Shown here piece after piece: positions 1 through 6,722 of a DNA stretch of 20,059 nt; position 1 is the first letter of the stretch; each line of letters starts with the position of its first letter. Made by a program: the position numbers and the translations under genes. The stretch lies in the IMG/VR virus record IMGVR_UViG_3300030110_003997, positions 1 through 20,059 of that record; one strand, given 5' to 3'. Under the pieces are notes generated by a model. That model saw only the letters and a program-made list of their open reading frames with translations. It was not told the DNA's origin and did not search any database. Source of the DNA: a virus.

Positions 1-192
1 TGGAGGATAACCCAATTACCTAACGGTTTTTATCAAACTGAATACCAAGATCCAGATAAAGATACTTGGCACGACGTGACTAGAAGAGAAACTCTTGAAG
101 GAGCAGAGCAAGCTATTGATGGTTCAGTAGAACACTATGCTAAGAAAGTAGACTTTTTAAAAGGTCCTAAAGTCGTTAAAACCTTTAAATAA
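1..192 (+). CDS. 3' end of an unrecognised gene (partial)
   Basis: Frame 1 is open from the first base to a TAA at 190-192, giving the last 63 residues of a protein that begins before the window. The tail is hydrophilic and mixed in charge, with the stretch NGFYQTEYQDPDKDTWHDV and a basic end (KGPKVVKTFK). There is no stop in the frame, and composition matches the genes that follow. I recognise no domain. It ends 19 nt before groEL and on the same strand, so it may be co-transcribed with it. Function unknown. Confidence 0.7.
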   Translation, partial: WRITQLPNGFYQTEYQDPDKDTWHDVTRRETLEGAEQAIDGSVEHYAKKVDFLKGPKVVKTFK

Positions 193-211
193 TCAAATTA
201 AATTAAATTAA
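193..211 (+). promoter_or_regulatory. A/T-only translation leader with AAATT tandem repeat before groEL
   Basis: The 19 nt between the upstream stop and the groEL ATG are almost entirely repeats of AAATT, running straight into the start codon. There is no Shine-Dalgarno-like purine run. A/T-rich leaders of this sort are typical of Bacteroidetes and their phages, where initiation seldom uses the anti-SD. A near-identical repeat leader precedes the gene at 8224, and a shorter one the gene at 8594. Confidence 0.5.
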
Positions 212-1759
212 ATGATAGTTAAAAATCTGAACTTTGGCAATGAAGCTAGAGAACAGGTATTTAAAGGAATAGAAAAACTCACAAATGCTGTTAGCTCTAC
301 ATTAGGAGCTAGCGGTAAGTGTGTTATTTTAGAAGATGCAAATGGTAATCCTATTATTACTAAAGATGGTGTTACCGTAGCAGATTCAATTGTTCTTTTA
401 AATCCTGTAGAAAACATGGGTGCAACTCTACTTAAAGAAGCTGCACGTAAAACAGTAAGAGAAGCTGGTGACGGAACTACAACCGCAACTATATTAGCAC
501 ATGCTATATTGAAAGAAGCATACAAGTATATAGATAAAACAAATAGTAGACAAATTAAAGATGGTATTTTATCAGCAGTAAATAAAGTTATTGCTTATTT
601 AGATAAAGTGTCAGTACCAGTTGAAGATAAAATTAAACAAATTGCTACAATATCTACTAACAATGATAGTGAACTTGGTGAATTAATTGCTGAAGCATTT
701 ATAGCGGTAGGTAAAACAGGTGTAGTAATTATGGAACCTTCACAACAGGGAGAAACTAATGTTGAAATTGTTGAAGGTATAGAATATGATAAAGGATTAT
801 TAAATCCTAACTTTGTAACAAATAAAGAAAATAACACTTCAGAGTTAGAAAATCCTTTAGTATTAATAGTTGATTCTAAAATTGATTCAATTAGACAAAT
901 ACAAAATGTACTAGAATACGTTATTAAAAACAATAAAGCTTTATTTATTATTGGTGATGTAGAACCACCGGTTTTATCAGCATTAGTAATGAATAAAATG
1001 AAAGGCAATATAAAAGTAAATATTGTTGATCCACCAGCTTTTGGATTAAGACGTAAAGAAATACTAGAAGATATCGCGTTACTTACAAATTCTCAAATAA
1101 TAAATGAGGATTTAGGTGATGATTTAAATACAATTGAAGTTGATTATTTAGGTGCGTGTTTAAAAACAACTACTAGCAACGATCAAACAATAATACAAGT
1201 CGAAAGTATTAGTGATGAAGTAGAAAAAATAATTAATGAAATTAAGAAAAAGTTATCTAAAAAATTAAAACCTCACGAAGTAGTAGGTTATGAACATAGA
1301 TTAGCTAGATTATCTGCTAAAGTTGCAGTTGTTAAAGTAGGTGCAAACTCAGATATTGAATTAAAAGAAAAACAAGATAGAGTTGAAGATGCTATATGTG
1401 CTACTAAAGCCGCTATAAAAGAAGGTATTGTTCCAGGTGGTGGAATAGCTTTATTAAATGCTTCGCAACATATTAAACATAAAAATGTTGGTGAAGAAAT
1501 TTTATTAAAAGCAATATCATACCCTTTTGAAATAATATTAGATAATGCTGGAATAAAAAATGATATACCAATAGTTTTAGAAGGTCATGGTATTGATGTA
1601 GTTACAGGAAATATGGTACAAATGGTAAAAGAAGGTATTATCGATCCACTGTTAGTGACTAAAAGTGCGTTAACAAATGCGGCTTCTGTAGCAACTACAA
1701 TACTATCTACTGATTGTGTAATTAATAATATACGCGTAGATGAAAGCAGTAGGAAATAA
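212..1759 (+). CDS. groEL: Phage-encoded chaperonin GroEL (Cpn60, group I)
   Basis: ATP-dependent folding chaperonin, 515 aa and full length except for the C-terminal tail. Visible family signatures: FGNEAR at the N-terminus, ITKDGV with D52, GDGTTTAT with catalytic D87, and VEDAICATKAA followed by VPGGG, where D393 matches E. coli D398. Residues around 190-370 form the apical domain. The C-terminus aligns through the KSALTNAASVA helix and then stops, so the GGM-repeat tail found in bacterial GroEL is absent. By eye two hydrophobic substrate-binding positions are polar: N200 for E. coli Y203 and Q231 for L234. It overlaps groES by 20 nt and is probably translationally coupled to it. It presumably folds phage virion proteins, capsid being the obvious client. 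Identity is very sure; client is inference. Confidence 0.97.
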   Translation: MIVKNLNFGNEAREQVFKGIEKLTNAVSSTLGASGKCVILEDANGNPIITKDGVTVADSIVLLNPVENMGATLLKEAARKTVREAGDGTTTATILAHAILKEAYKYIDKTNSRQIKDGILSAVNKVIAYLDKVSVPVEDKIKQIATISTNNDSELGELIAEAFIAVGKTGVVIMEPSQQGETNVEIVEGIEYDKGLLNPNFVTNKENNTSELENPLVLIVDSKIDSIRQIQNVLEYVIKNNKALFIIGDVEPPVLSALVMNKMKGNIKVNIVDPPAFGLRRKEILEDIALLTNSQIINEDLGDDLNTIEVDYLGACLKTTTSNDQTIIQVESISDEVEKIINEIKKKLSKKLKPHEVVGYEHRLARLSAKVAVVKVGANSDIELKEKQDRVEDAICATKAAIKEGIVPGGGIALLNASQHIKHKNVGEEILLKAISYPFEIILDNAGIKNDIPIVLEGHGIDVVTGNMVQMVKEGIIDPLLVTKSALTNAASVATTILSTDCVINNIRVDESSRK

Positions 1760-2000
1760 TTTAATTATACAAAAAGTAGAGGAAAATATAACCAAATCAG
1801 AAGGTGGTTTATTGCTTAACAAAAATGATAGAGCAGATATTAGATATATTGAGGCTCATATTGTTTCAGTAGGTGACACTATAAAAGGTTTAGAAAAAGA
1901 TAATACTATATTTTACGATAGACATGCTGGTCATTCTATTGAAATAAATAAAAAAACATATCAAGTTATTAAGGCGCAAGACGTCGTCGTTGTTTTATGA
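1740..2000 (+). CDS. groES: Phage-encoded co-chaperonin GroES (Cpn10)
   Basis: 86-aa co-chaperonin that would form the heptameric lid on the GroEL ring. The N-terminus (AVGNNLIIQKVE) matches the first Cpn10 strand. Residues 16-30 form the mobile loop, with GGLLL in place of the GroEL-contacting GGIVL tripeptide of E. coli GroES. The roof-loop region FYDRHAGHS and the final strands, INKKTYQVIKAQDVVVVL, match the Cpn10 ending. Length is slightly below the usual 95-100 aa. The start lies inside the end of groEL, the stop overlaps the next start as ATGA, and the order groEL-groES is the reverse of the common bacterial groES-groEL. Highly likely to be the partner of the upstream GroEL. Confidence 0.93.
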   Translation: MKAVGNNLIIQKVEENITKSEGGLLLNKNDRADIRYIEAHIVSVGDTIKGLEKDNTIFYDRHAGHSIEINKKTYQVIKAQDVVVVL

Positions 2001-2443
2001 AAAGGCTATCCGCAGGAGATTTAAAAAATCTTAATCTGCTTAAACACTATCGCATTATACGTAAGTGGGCTTGTAAAAACAACGGCTTAACTGATGCTGA
2101 TTTAGAATTACTTATTTATTTAGACTGTATAGATATGTTTACTATTAATGATTTTAAAATAGGTACATATTCATATAGTTGGGATAATAGAAGATGGAAT
2201 AAATTAATTCAAAACAATTGGGTTGTAGTGTGGCGTAATAGAAACAGAACAACTCAAAAATATAATATTTATAAAGTTTCTTTTAAAGGTAAACAATTAA
2301 TACAAAGAATCTACCGAATAATGCTAGGCGAAGATGATATACCAACTAGCGAACGTAGAAACTCTATAATGAAAGGTCAAAGTTATATAGATAAAGTATT
2401 ACAAACAGCTATATACAACGTAAATAAAGATAAAGAAAGATGA
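1997..2443 (+). CDS. Winged-helix-like small protein, putative DNA-binding
   Basis: 148 aa, coupled at both ends by ATGA overlaps (groES before, the Gly-rich gene after). The pattern of helices and strands looks like a MarR-type winged helix: HYRIIRKWACKNNGLTDADLELLIYLDC as the leading helices, then a helix and turn around SWDNRRWNKLIQNNWVVVWRN, and a basic wing-like strand pair (NRTTQKYNIYKVSFKGKQL). The C-terminal 40 residues are helical and charged. I recognise the general look from marine phage genomes but cannot name a family. It could regulate late genes or be a virion-associated DNA-binding protein. The fold assignment is by eye. Confidence 0.6.
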   Translation: MKRLSAGDLKNLNLLKHYRIIRKWACKNNGLTDADLELLIYLDCIDMFTINDFKIGTYSYSWDNRRWNKLIQNNWVVVWRNRNRTTQKYNIYKVSFKGKQLIQRIYRIMLGEDDIPTSERRNSIMKGQSYIDKVLQTAIYNVNKDKER

Positions 2444-3003
2444 GTAAAAGTCCAATAAATTTCGGAGCACTAGGTGCTATAGGATCCATAGTAGGTGGTG
2501 GTGGTATGTATGGTAGAATGTCTGATGAACAATTAAGACGTCAATATGATGCTTATTCCAGATTAGGAGGCGGTATTATGGGAGGTGCTGGTGGTTTTTT
2601 TGGAAGTCAACGTAATGCCATGCAAGCTGAAATACAAAGACGTCAAATGTTAGGTGATTTTGGTATGCCTCAACAAGGTTCAGGTGGTGGCGCAGGACCA
2701 TCAGGAACAGATCCTAATAATACTACTACAACTGGAAACTTTAGTATTAATCCTAATGCTAATGCTTCTTTTGCACAAGAAGCTACGGGCGCACCAGGAG
2801 AACCAACTCAATTTGCAGATGGCAGTGAAGGATATTCAGTTAATAGATTTGGAGGTTTTTCCGGTCCAACAGGAGGAGGAACAGTGCCAGCTAATGTAGC
2901 TACAGAAAATAATTTTAATCCTACAACTGAAGAAGCAGCAATGCAAATATTTGGAAATAGTACTACAAAATTTCAACCTAGAAAAAAATTAATAAACTTA
3001 TAA
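2440..3003 (+). CDS. Gly/Ala-rich hypothetical protein, possible virion component
   Basis: 187 aa, starting MSKSPINFGALGAIGS. Residues 8-25 are a Gly-rich hydrophobic stretch, followed by a charged amphipathic helix (DEQLRRQYDAYSRL), a second Gly-rich stretch (GGGIMGGAGGFFG) and another helix (AMQAEIQRRQML). Residues 80-165 are a low-complexity N/T/G/P-rich linker of disordered type. The alternation of glycine-zipper-like segments and amphipathic helices would suit a membrane-active or internal virion protein, but this is inference. The SKSPINF start belongs to the SPxN motif series seen across this region. Start chosen for the ATGA overlap with the preceding gene. Confidence 0.65.
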   Translation: MSKSPINFGALGAIGSIVGGGGMYGRMSDEQLRRQYDAYSRLGGGIMGGAGGFFGSQRNAMQAEIQRRQMLGDFGMPQQGSGGGAGPSGTDPNNTTTTGNFSINPNANASFAQEATGAPGEPTQFADGSEGYSVNRFGGFSGPTGGGTVPANVATENNFNPTTEEAAMQIFGNSTTKFQPRKKLINL

Positions 3004-3012
3004 ATTATAAAC

Positions 3013-3225
3013 ATGAAACATAATCACACACATGACCCACACGCTGAAAAAATGGGTAAAGGCAAAGTAGGTATAGTTGGAGAATCGCATATATGGGACG
3101 GACCTTTAAGTCAAGTAGGTAGACTACACGGCGAAGGTTCTAGTTCTGGTATTTACGGTATGAAACTAAAATTAGATGGAACTCCTTATTCTCCAGGTCC
3201 TATAACTTTAAAAGCACAACAATAA
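3013..3225 (+). CDS. Small His-rich hypothetical protein
   Basis: 70 aa with the N-terminus MKHNHTHDPH, four histidines within ten residues, resembling a metal-binding sequence. The rest is Gly-rich and polar (GESHIWDGPLSQVGRLHGEG) and ends with YSPGPITLKAQQ. There is no signal peptide or membrane segment. The leader TAAATTATAAACATG is A/T-rich with no Shine-Dalgarno. It sits 1 nt before the next start, inside the probable virion operon. No family recognised. The His clusters recur in the genes at 3829 and 4245. Confidence 0.65.
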   Translation: MKHNHTHDPHAEKMGKGKVGIVGESHIWDGPLSQVGRLHGEGSSSGIYGMKLKLDGTPYSPGPITLKAQQ

Positions 3226-3226
3226 A

Positions 3227-3790
3227 ATGACACTATTTAACAAAGCAATCCCAGTATTAAAAAGCGATACTATAAATATACCTCAACCAGGTGAATATAT
3301 ATCTGATACAAGTAGCACAACTGGAGCTACTCTTACTACGGCATCAGCTGAGTTTAAAGGTAGATATAATCCGGCAAGAACAGGTTACAGCGATAGAGTT
3401 GCTGTAGGTGATGTAGTGTATGTAGATGATAACGCAACGGGTCGTCCATCATTTATAACTCAAGTAATAGATGTTATAGATGATCAAACCTTAACTCTTG
3501 ATCCAGCGGTTGGAGGAATAGCAGCTCCTTATAATTATAAAATATATAGAAGCAATGGAGGTTTAAACAATGTAACAGCGGGTAATCCTGGTTATACATT
3601 AATAGGACCTTTTGATACCAACACAATATTAAACGTAATACCTGGAGGTCAAGACAGTCCAGTATTTATTAAACCAAATGATACATCAGATTTAGGTATG
3701 GAACAAGTTTTAGTACAAAGAGTATTAGATACTGGTTCAGTAAGTGTAGATGAATATGGTTTAGTTGCACTGCAACCATCAGATAATTAA
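3227..3790 (+). CDS. Beta-rich hypothetical protein, candidate virion or decoration protein
   Basis: 187 aa, strongly beta-type with few charged helices. The core RVAVGDVVYVDD...FITQVIDVIDDQTLTLDP...YNYKIYRS reads as alternating strands and turns, a pattern often seen in beta-barrel capsid decoration or minor virion proteins of marine phages. The insertion in the major capsid protein of this window (residues about 88-170) has similar strand-turn texture. It starts 1 nt after the previous stop. A further strand pair near the end (MEQVLVQRVLDTGSVSVDEY) continues the beta pattern. The structural role is inference; that it is a real gene is nearly certain. Confidence 0.6.
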   Translation: MTLFNKAIPVLKSDTINIPQPGEYISDTSSTTGATLTTASAEFKGRYNPARTGYSDRVAVGDVVYVDDNATGRPSFITQVIDVIDDQTLTLDPAVGGIAAPYNYKIYRSNGGLNNVTAGNPGYTLIGPFDTNTILNVIPGGQDSPVFIKPNDTSDLGMEQVLVQRVLDTGSVSVDEYGLVALQPSDN

Positions 3791-3828
3791 AATAAATAAA
3801 TAAATAAAACAAGTAAAAATTAGAAATT

Positions 3829-4242
3829 ATGGGATACACACAAAACAATCCGCTACCTAGAATGAAATCAGCTCTTAAAATGATGAAAGCTGATAAGAAA
3901 ATGGGTATGCACAGAGATTCAGCAATGTACATGGGACATGAATCACCAGCTATGAATTATGATACTGATAAAGGATCACATTCTCATCCACATTCACCAA
4001 TGAATAGAGAATCAGCAGAATTAAAAGACATGCCAATAGTAGATATTGAAAAAGGTGATGCTAAAGGTTCTCCAGCTAAAAAAGCAAAACAAGGATACAA
4101 TGATAGACTTGATGAAAGCTTAGCTAAAGATGGGAAAGAGTCTAGCAAGAAACAATCTATGAAAGATCGTAGAGATGAATCAAAAGGAATGGAAAAAGCT
4201 AAAGGAAAAGGAGCTTACTCTTCTGATCCAAAAATGAGTTAA
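3829..4242 (+). CDS. Lys/Met-rich disordered hypothetical protein with SP motifs
   Basis: 137 aa, highly charged and probably disordered. The N-terminus MGYTQNNPLPRMKS resembles that of the 6723 product (MGYKQRNNPFSRKTS). Three Ser-Pro sites are seen (residues 39, 56, 81), two of them as SPAMN or SPMN. A His cluster, GSHSHPHSP, lies at 49-57. The C-terminal half is a K/E/D-rich run. The leader is a 38-nt A/T spacer (AATAAATAAATAAATAAA...) without Shine-Dalgarno. The next gene starts 2 nt after its stop and has a similar composition. No enzyme motif; perhaps a scaffold-like or internal head protein. Function unknown. Confidence 0.65.
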   Translation: MGYTQNNPLPRMKSALKMMKADKKMGMHRDSAMYMGHESPAMNYDTDKGSHSHPHSPMNRESAELKDMPIVDIEKGDAKGSPAKKAKQGYNDRLDESLAKDGKESSKKQSMKDRRDESKGMEKAKGKGAYSSDPKMS

Positions 4243-4244
4243 TT

Positions 4245-5129
4245 ATGGGAAGAGGATATAGTGGAAATCACCCTCGTTACTCTAAACATAGTGATGAGAG
4301 ATATGATGCTAAAGAAGCATACAACAAAGATCTTACTGCTTCTGCGCGTTTACATTATTTAGAAAATGATAGACATGATCATGATTCTCCAGCTCACGGT
4401 CACTGCACTCCAATGAAAAAACATAATAGAGCTCATAGATTAAGAGAAAGAGCTGTTAAAATTTCAGAGCGTAGTGGCGCGGAAAGAGGTGATGAATATG
4501 ATTATGAAAATCCAAAAGTTATGAAGCTTATTGAAAAGGCTAAAAAATTAGATGAAAGAAGTGGTGTAAATGAATTTACTCAAGAAGCAATGCAGGAAGA
4601 AACAAATAGAATGATTGATGAAAGAGGTGGTTCACCTTTTAATTCACACCATTCAAAAACAGCAGATTACTTTACTAAACGAGATGATAAACCTAATTAT
4701 AGAAGCGACGCTGCTAGAGCACTTGATTCAGTAAAATCTAATAAAATTTTTTTCCAGAAAAACCGTGAGCTAAAAAGATCTTTAGATAGAGGTGATGATG
4801 AAAGAGCAAATGAAATCAACGTAGATCTTCAAAACTTTAATAATGAGTATCAATCTTCATTTATAAATGATCAAGCACAAGCTGATTTGCAAGAAAAACA
4901 AGATGAAAGAGACGAGAGAACTCGAGCAATGCTAGCTGAGCTTGAAAGAAAAAATAAATCTAGTTCTCCAATGAATGCATGTGCAAAATCAGAAGGTGGA
5001 AGTGGATGTATTAAGCAAATGGGTGGTGCATGGAGAGTAATCAGTAATAAAACAGATAAACCTTGGCCAGCTAAATATGCTAGTAAATCAAAAGCAGAAG
5101 CTGCATTAAGAGGTTATCACGCGGGATAA
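4245..5129 (+). CDS. Charged hypothetical protein with a conserved-looking C-terminal mini-domain
   Basis: 294 aa. Residues 1-60 are His/Asp-rich (NDRHDHDSPAHGHC). Residues 60-235 are charged, mostly helical and likely coiled-coil, with an ERSG/DERSG/DERGG motif recurring at about 75, 103 and 126. SP motifs lie at 48, 130 (SPFN) and 241 (SPMN). The last 40 residues differ: C255, then GGAWRVISNKTDKPWPAKY and KSKAEAALRGYH, a compact beta-beta-helix unit that I have the impression of seeing at protein ends in other phages. It follows the 3829 gene by 2 nt and precedes 5131 by 1 nt. Probably virion-associated; function unknown. Confidence 0.65.
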   Translation: MGRGYSGNHPRYSKHSDERYDAKEAYNKDLTASARLHYLENDRHDHDSPAHGHCTPMKKHNRAHRLRERAVKISERSGAERGDEYDYENPKVMKLIEKAKKLDERSGVNEFTQEAMQEETNRMIDERGGSPFNSHHSKTADYFTKRDDKPNYRSDAARALDSVKSNKIFFQKNRELKRSLDRGDDERANEINVDLQNFNNEYQSSFINDQAQADLQEKQDERDERTRAMLAELERKNKSSSPMNACAKSEGGSGCIKQMGGAWRVISNKTDKPWPAKYASKSKAEAALRGYHAG

Positions 5130-5130
5130 T

Positions 5131-5757
5131 ATGGAAACAATAGGTAAGTTTAGAACCAATTTTTTAGGAAAAGGTAAATCTTTTAAAATAGGATTTAATA
5201 ATAGATCACCATTTAGTTATATATCTAGTACTGGACCAGAGGTTCCAGCTAGATACGATGGTGGTGTAGCACTTCATATGTTTACACCAGGTGAGTATGC
5301 AAAAGCTTTTGACTCAAGTGATGCTGTAAGAGCTGAACATGAAATGTATAAAAAAGCAGGTGAAGCTGCTGGTAAAGTAGCTGGTACAGTTGGTGCCGCA
5401 GTTGCTGGTGGTATTAAAGCTAGTAATAATCCCGGTGCTGGATTTGGAGACTTTTTAAAAGGAGCCGGTGATGGTGCTAAAAACTATAAAGGATTGTTAG
5501 GTGATAAAGCTAAAAAAGGTGTAGATGCTGGTATGAGTGATATTAGAACAAATAGAGGAACTAAATCTTCATCAAAAAATTCTGGTCCTGCTGATACTAT
5601 TATAAATAACATTATGCCTGGTGGTGGAGGCGGTGGAAACGCAGCAAATAATGATTATTATAAAGCTGCTTTTAAAGAAATCGCTGATGAATACCGAAAG
5701 GATGATTGTGTTAATGGAGGTGGAACTTTTGATCCTCAAACAGGTAATTGTAATTAA
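5131..5757 (+). CDS. Gly/Ala-rich hypothetical protein with Cys-pair C-terminus
   Basis: 208 aa. The N-terminus carries LGKGKSFKI followed by RSPFSY, like the LGKGFKI...APF start of the 6376 product. Residues 63-95 form an amphipathic helix leading into a small-residue glycine-zipper-like run (GKVAGTVGAAVAGG), which could insert in or cross a membrane. Residues 100-170 are Gly/Lys-rich with six glycines at 164-169. The end has C193 and C207 framing a GGGTFDPQTGN turn, a pattern suggesting a small disulphide or metal-stabilised knuckle. It could be an internal virion protein released at entry, but this is inference. It starts 1 nt after the upstream stop. Confidence 0.6.
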   Translation: METIGKFRTNFLGKGKSFKIGFNNRSPFSYISSTGPEVPARYDGGVALHMFTPGEYAKAFDSSDAVRAEHEMYKKAGEAAGKVAGTVGAAVAGGIKASNNPGAGFGDFLKGAGDGAKNYKGLLGDKAKKGVDAGMSDIRTNRGTKSSSKNSGPADTIINNIMPGGGGGGNAANNDYYKAAFKEIADEYRKDDCVNGGGTFDPQTGNCN

Positions 5758-5823
5758 CAGTCATGGATCTGTATAAAACCAAAGAAAATTTAGAAATATA
5801 TATTAACATTAAAAATTAAAAAC

Positions 5824-6222
5824 ATGGCAAAATTTATTAACTTTAACATTGTAGGTGGATATGACCAAGCGGTTGGATCTCCAGATACAAGTTTAGATGG
5901 TGATAACTTAATTAACGTAGACAACATTTTAAATGTAAAAGCTATAGCAGCTGCAGGTGGTGAGTATAATGTAGTTCTTCAATTAACCGGAGGATTAACG
6001 TGTACAGTTACTGCAGGCGCAGACGCTGCGGCAGTAGATCCATCAACAGTAATTCCAACAGCTGGTTACTTAGGTTTGATGAAAAAATCTGTGAACCGTG
6101 CAATTACTGCTAATCCAGGAGGCGTTAAAGCAAGTTGTATCCTACCATTAGATAGTCTAGATCCAAACATTGAGTATGATCCAGCACTAAGAGTTTATTG
6201 GAAAGATATTGTAATAGCTTAA
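5824..6222 (+). CDS. Beta-rich hypothetical protein, candidate minor capsid or decoration protein
   Basis: 132 aa, beginning MAKFINFNIVGGYDQ. It is beta-type and low in charge (YNVVLQLTGGLTCTVTAGADA; VKASCILPLD; LRVYWKDIVIA). It resembles small structural proteins often found in marine phage virion operons, but I cannot name a family. The 66-nt upstream gap is A/T-rich and ends AAAAATTAAAAACATGG, with no Shine-Dalgarno. GC and codon use (GCA, GCG, GGC) are a little richer than the charged neighbours, which fits an abundantly made virion protein. The next gene starts 1 nt after its stop. Confidence 0.6.
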   Translation: MAKFINFNIVGGYDQAVGSPDTSLDGDNLINVDNILNVKAIAAAGGEYNVVLQLTGGLTCTVTAGADAAAVDPSTVIPTAGYLGLMKKSVNRAITANPGGVKASCILPLDSLDPNIEYDPALRVYWKDIVIA

Positions 6223-6223
6223 T

Positions 6224-6379
6224 ATGAAACCTAGAGGTTTAGGCGATAGTATAGCTAACTTCACACAAAAAACAGGAATTAAGGCTGCTGTGCAAAAAAT
6301 TGCAAGTGGCCTTAATAAACCCTGTGGTTGTCAGAAAAGACAAGATTATTTAAATAAAAAATTCCCTTATAAATCATGA
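6224..6379 (+). CDS. 51-aa Cys/Lys-rich small protein (CGC...LNKKFPY)
   Basis: A short gene filling what would otherwise be a gap. ATG at 6224 is 1 nt after the previous stop and TGA at 6377-6379 overlaps the next ATG (ATGA). It begins MKPRGLGDSIANFTQKTG, continues with an Ala/Lys helix and ends KPCGCQKRQDYLNKKFPYKS. The CGCxxRxxxLNxxFPY ending is one I recall from short phage proteins, sometimes fused and sometimes alone; its function is not known to me. The close CxC pair could bind a metal or form a disulphide. Perfect coupling to both neighbours and the distinctive motif support a real gene despite its size. Confidence 0.7.
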   Translation: MKPRGLGDSIANFTQKTGIKAAVQKIASGLNKPCGCQKRQDYLNKKFPYKS

Positions 6380-6720
6380 AAATAAGATTAGGAAAAGGTT
6401 TTAAAATAAACGCTCCATTTCAAGGAGATAGTACTCCTATTCATAATGTAGATTTAGAAGAAGGAGTTTTAGGTAAAGCAAATAAAAATGGTACTATATT
6501 AGTATCAGACAAAATAACTGATCCAGAAGAAAGACAAAGTGTTATAGAACATGAAAAAATACACATTGATCAAATGAAAAGAGGTGATTTAGATTATGAT
6601 GATGATTGTGTATGGTGGAAAGGTAAATGCTGGCCAAGAGATGAAATGAAAGAAGGTGCAGAAGATTTACCTTGGGAAGCCGAAGCATATAATAAAACGG
6701 ATCCATTTGAAAAATATTAA
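6376..6720 (+). CDS. Zincin-like putative metallopeptidase (HExxH)
   Basis: 114 aa. A helix, RQSVIEHEKIHIDQMKRGD, carries HEKIH with H59, E60 and H63, the zinc-binding and catalytic pattern of zincins. E101 or E103 in the downstream PWEAEAY is a plausible third ligand. C78 and C85 lie between. The preceding TILVSDKI strand fits the edge strand of minimal zincin domains. The N-terminus LGKGFKINAPF looks like an added tag shared with the 5131 product. No signal peptide. It lies two genes before the holin-like gene, so it could act on cell wall, or cleave a virion precursor. The HExxH is seen; catalysis and substrate are inference. Confidence 0.65.
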   Translation: MKIRLGKGFKINAPFQGDSTPIHNVDLEEGVLGKANKNGTILVSDKITDPEERQSVIEHEKIHIDQMKRGDLDYDDDCVWWKGKCWPRDEMKEGAEDLPWEAEAYNKTDPFEKY

Positions 6721-6722
6721 AC

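Noticed and set aside
595-1008. Minus-strand open frame opposite groEL
   Set aside because: groEL is certain on the + strand here; no leader or neighbour supports a reverse gene. Other reverse frames in the window were rejected likewise.
2654-2899. An 81-codon + frame inside the Gly-rich gene at 2440
   Set aside because: The product is a Leu/Gln run arising from repetitive codons read in another frame; the 2440 frame is coupled to its neighbour and continues past it.
5763-5819. An 18-codon frame (MDLYKTKENLEIYINIKN) in the gap before 5824
   Set aside because: Too short, with no motif, no leader and nothing to support translation; the gap is otherwise plain A/T-rich leader.
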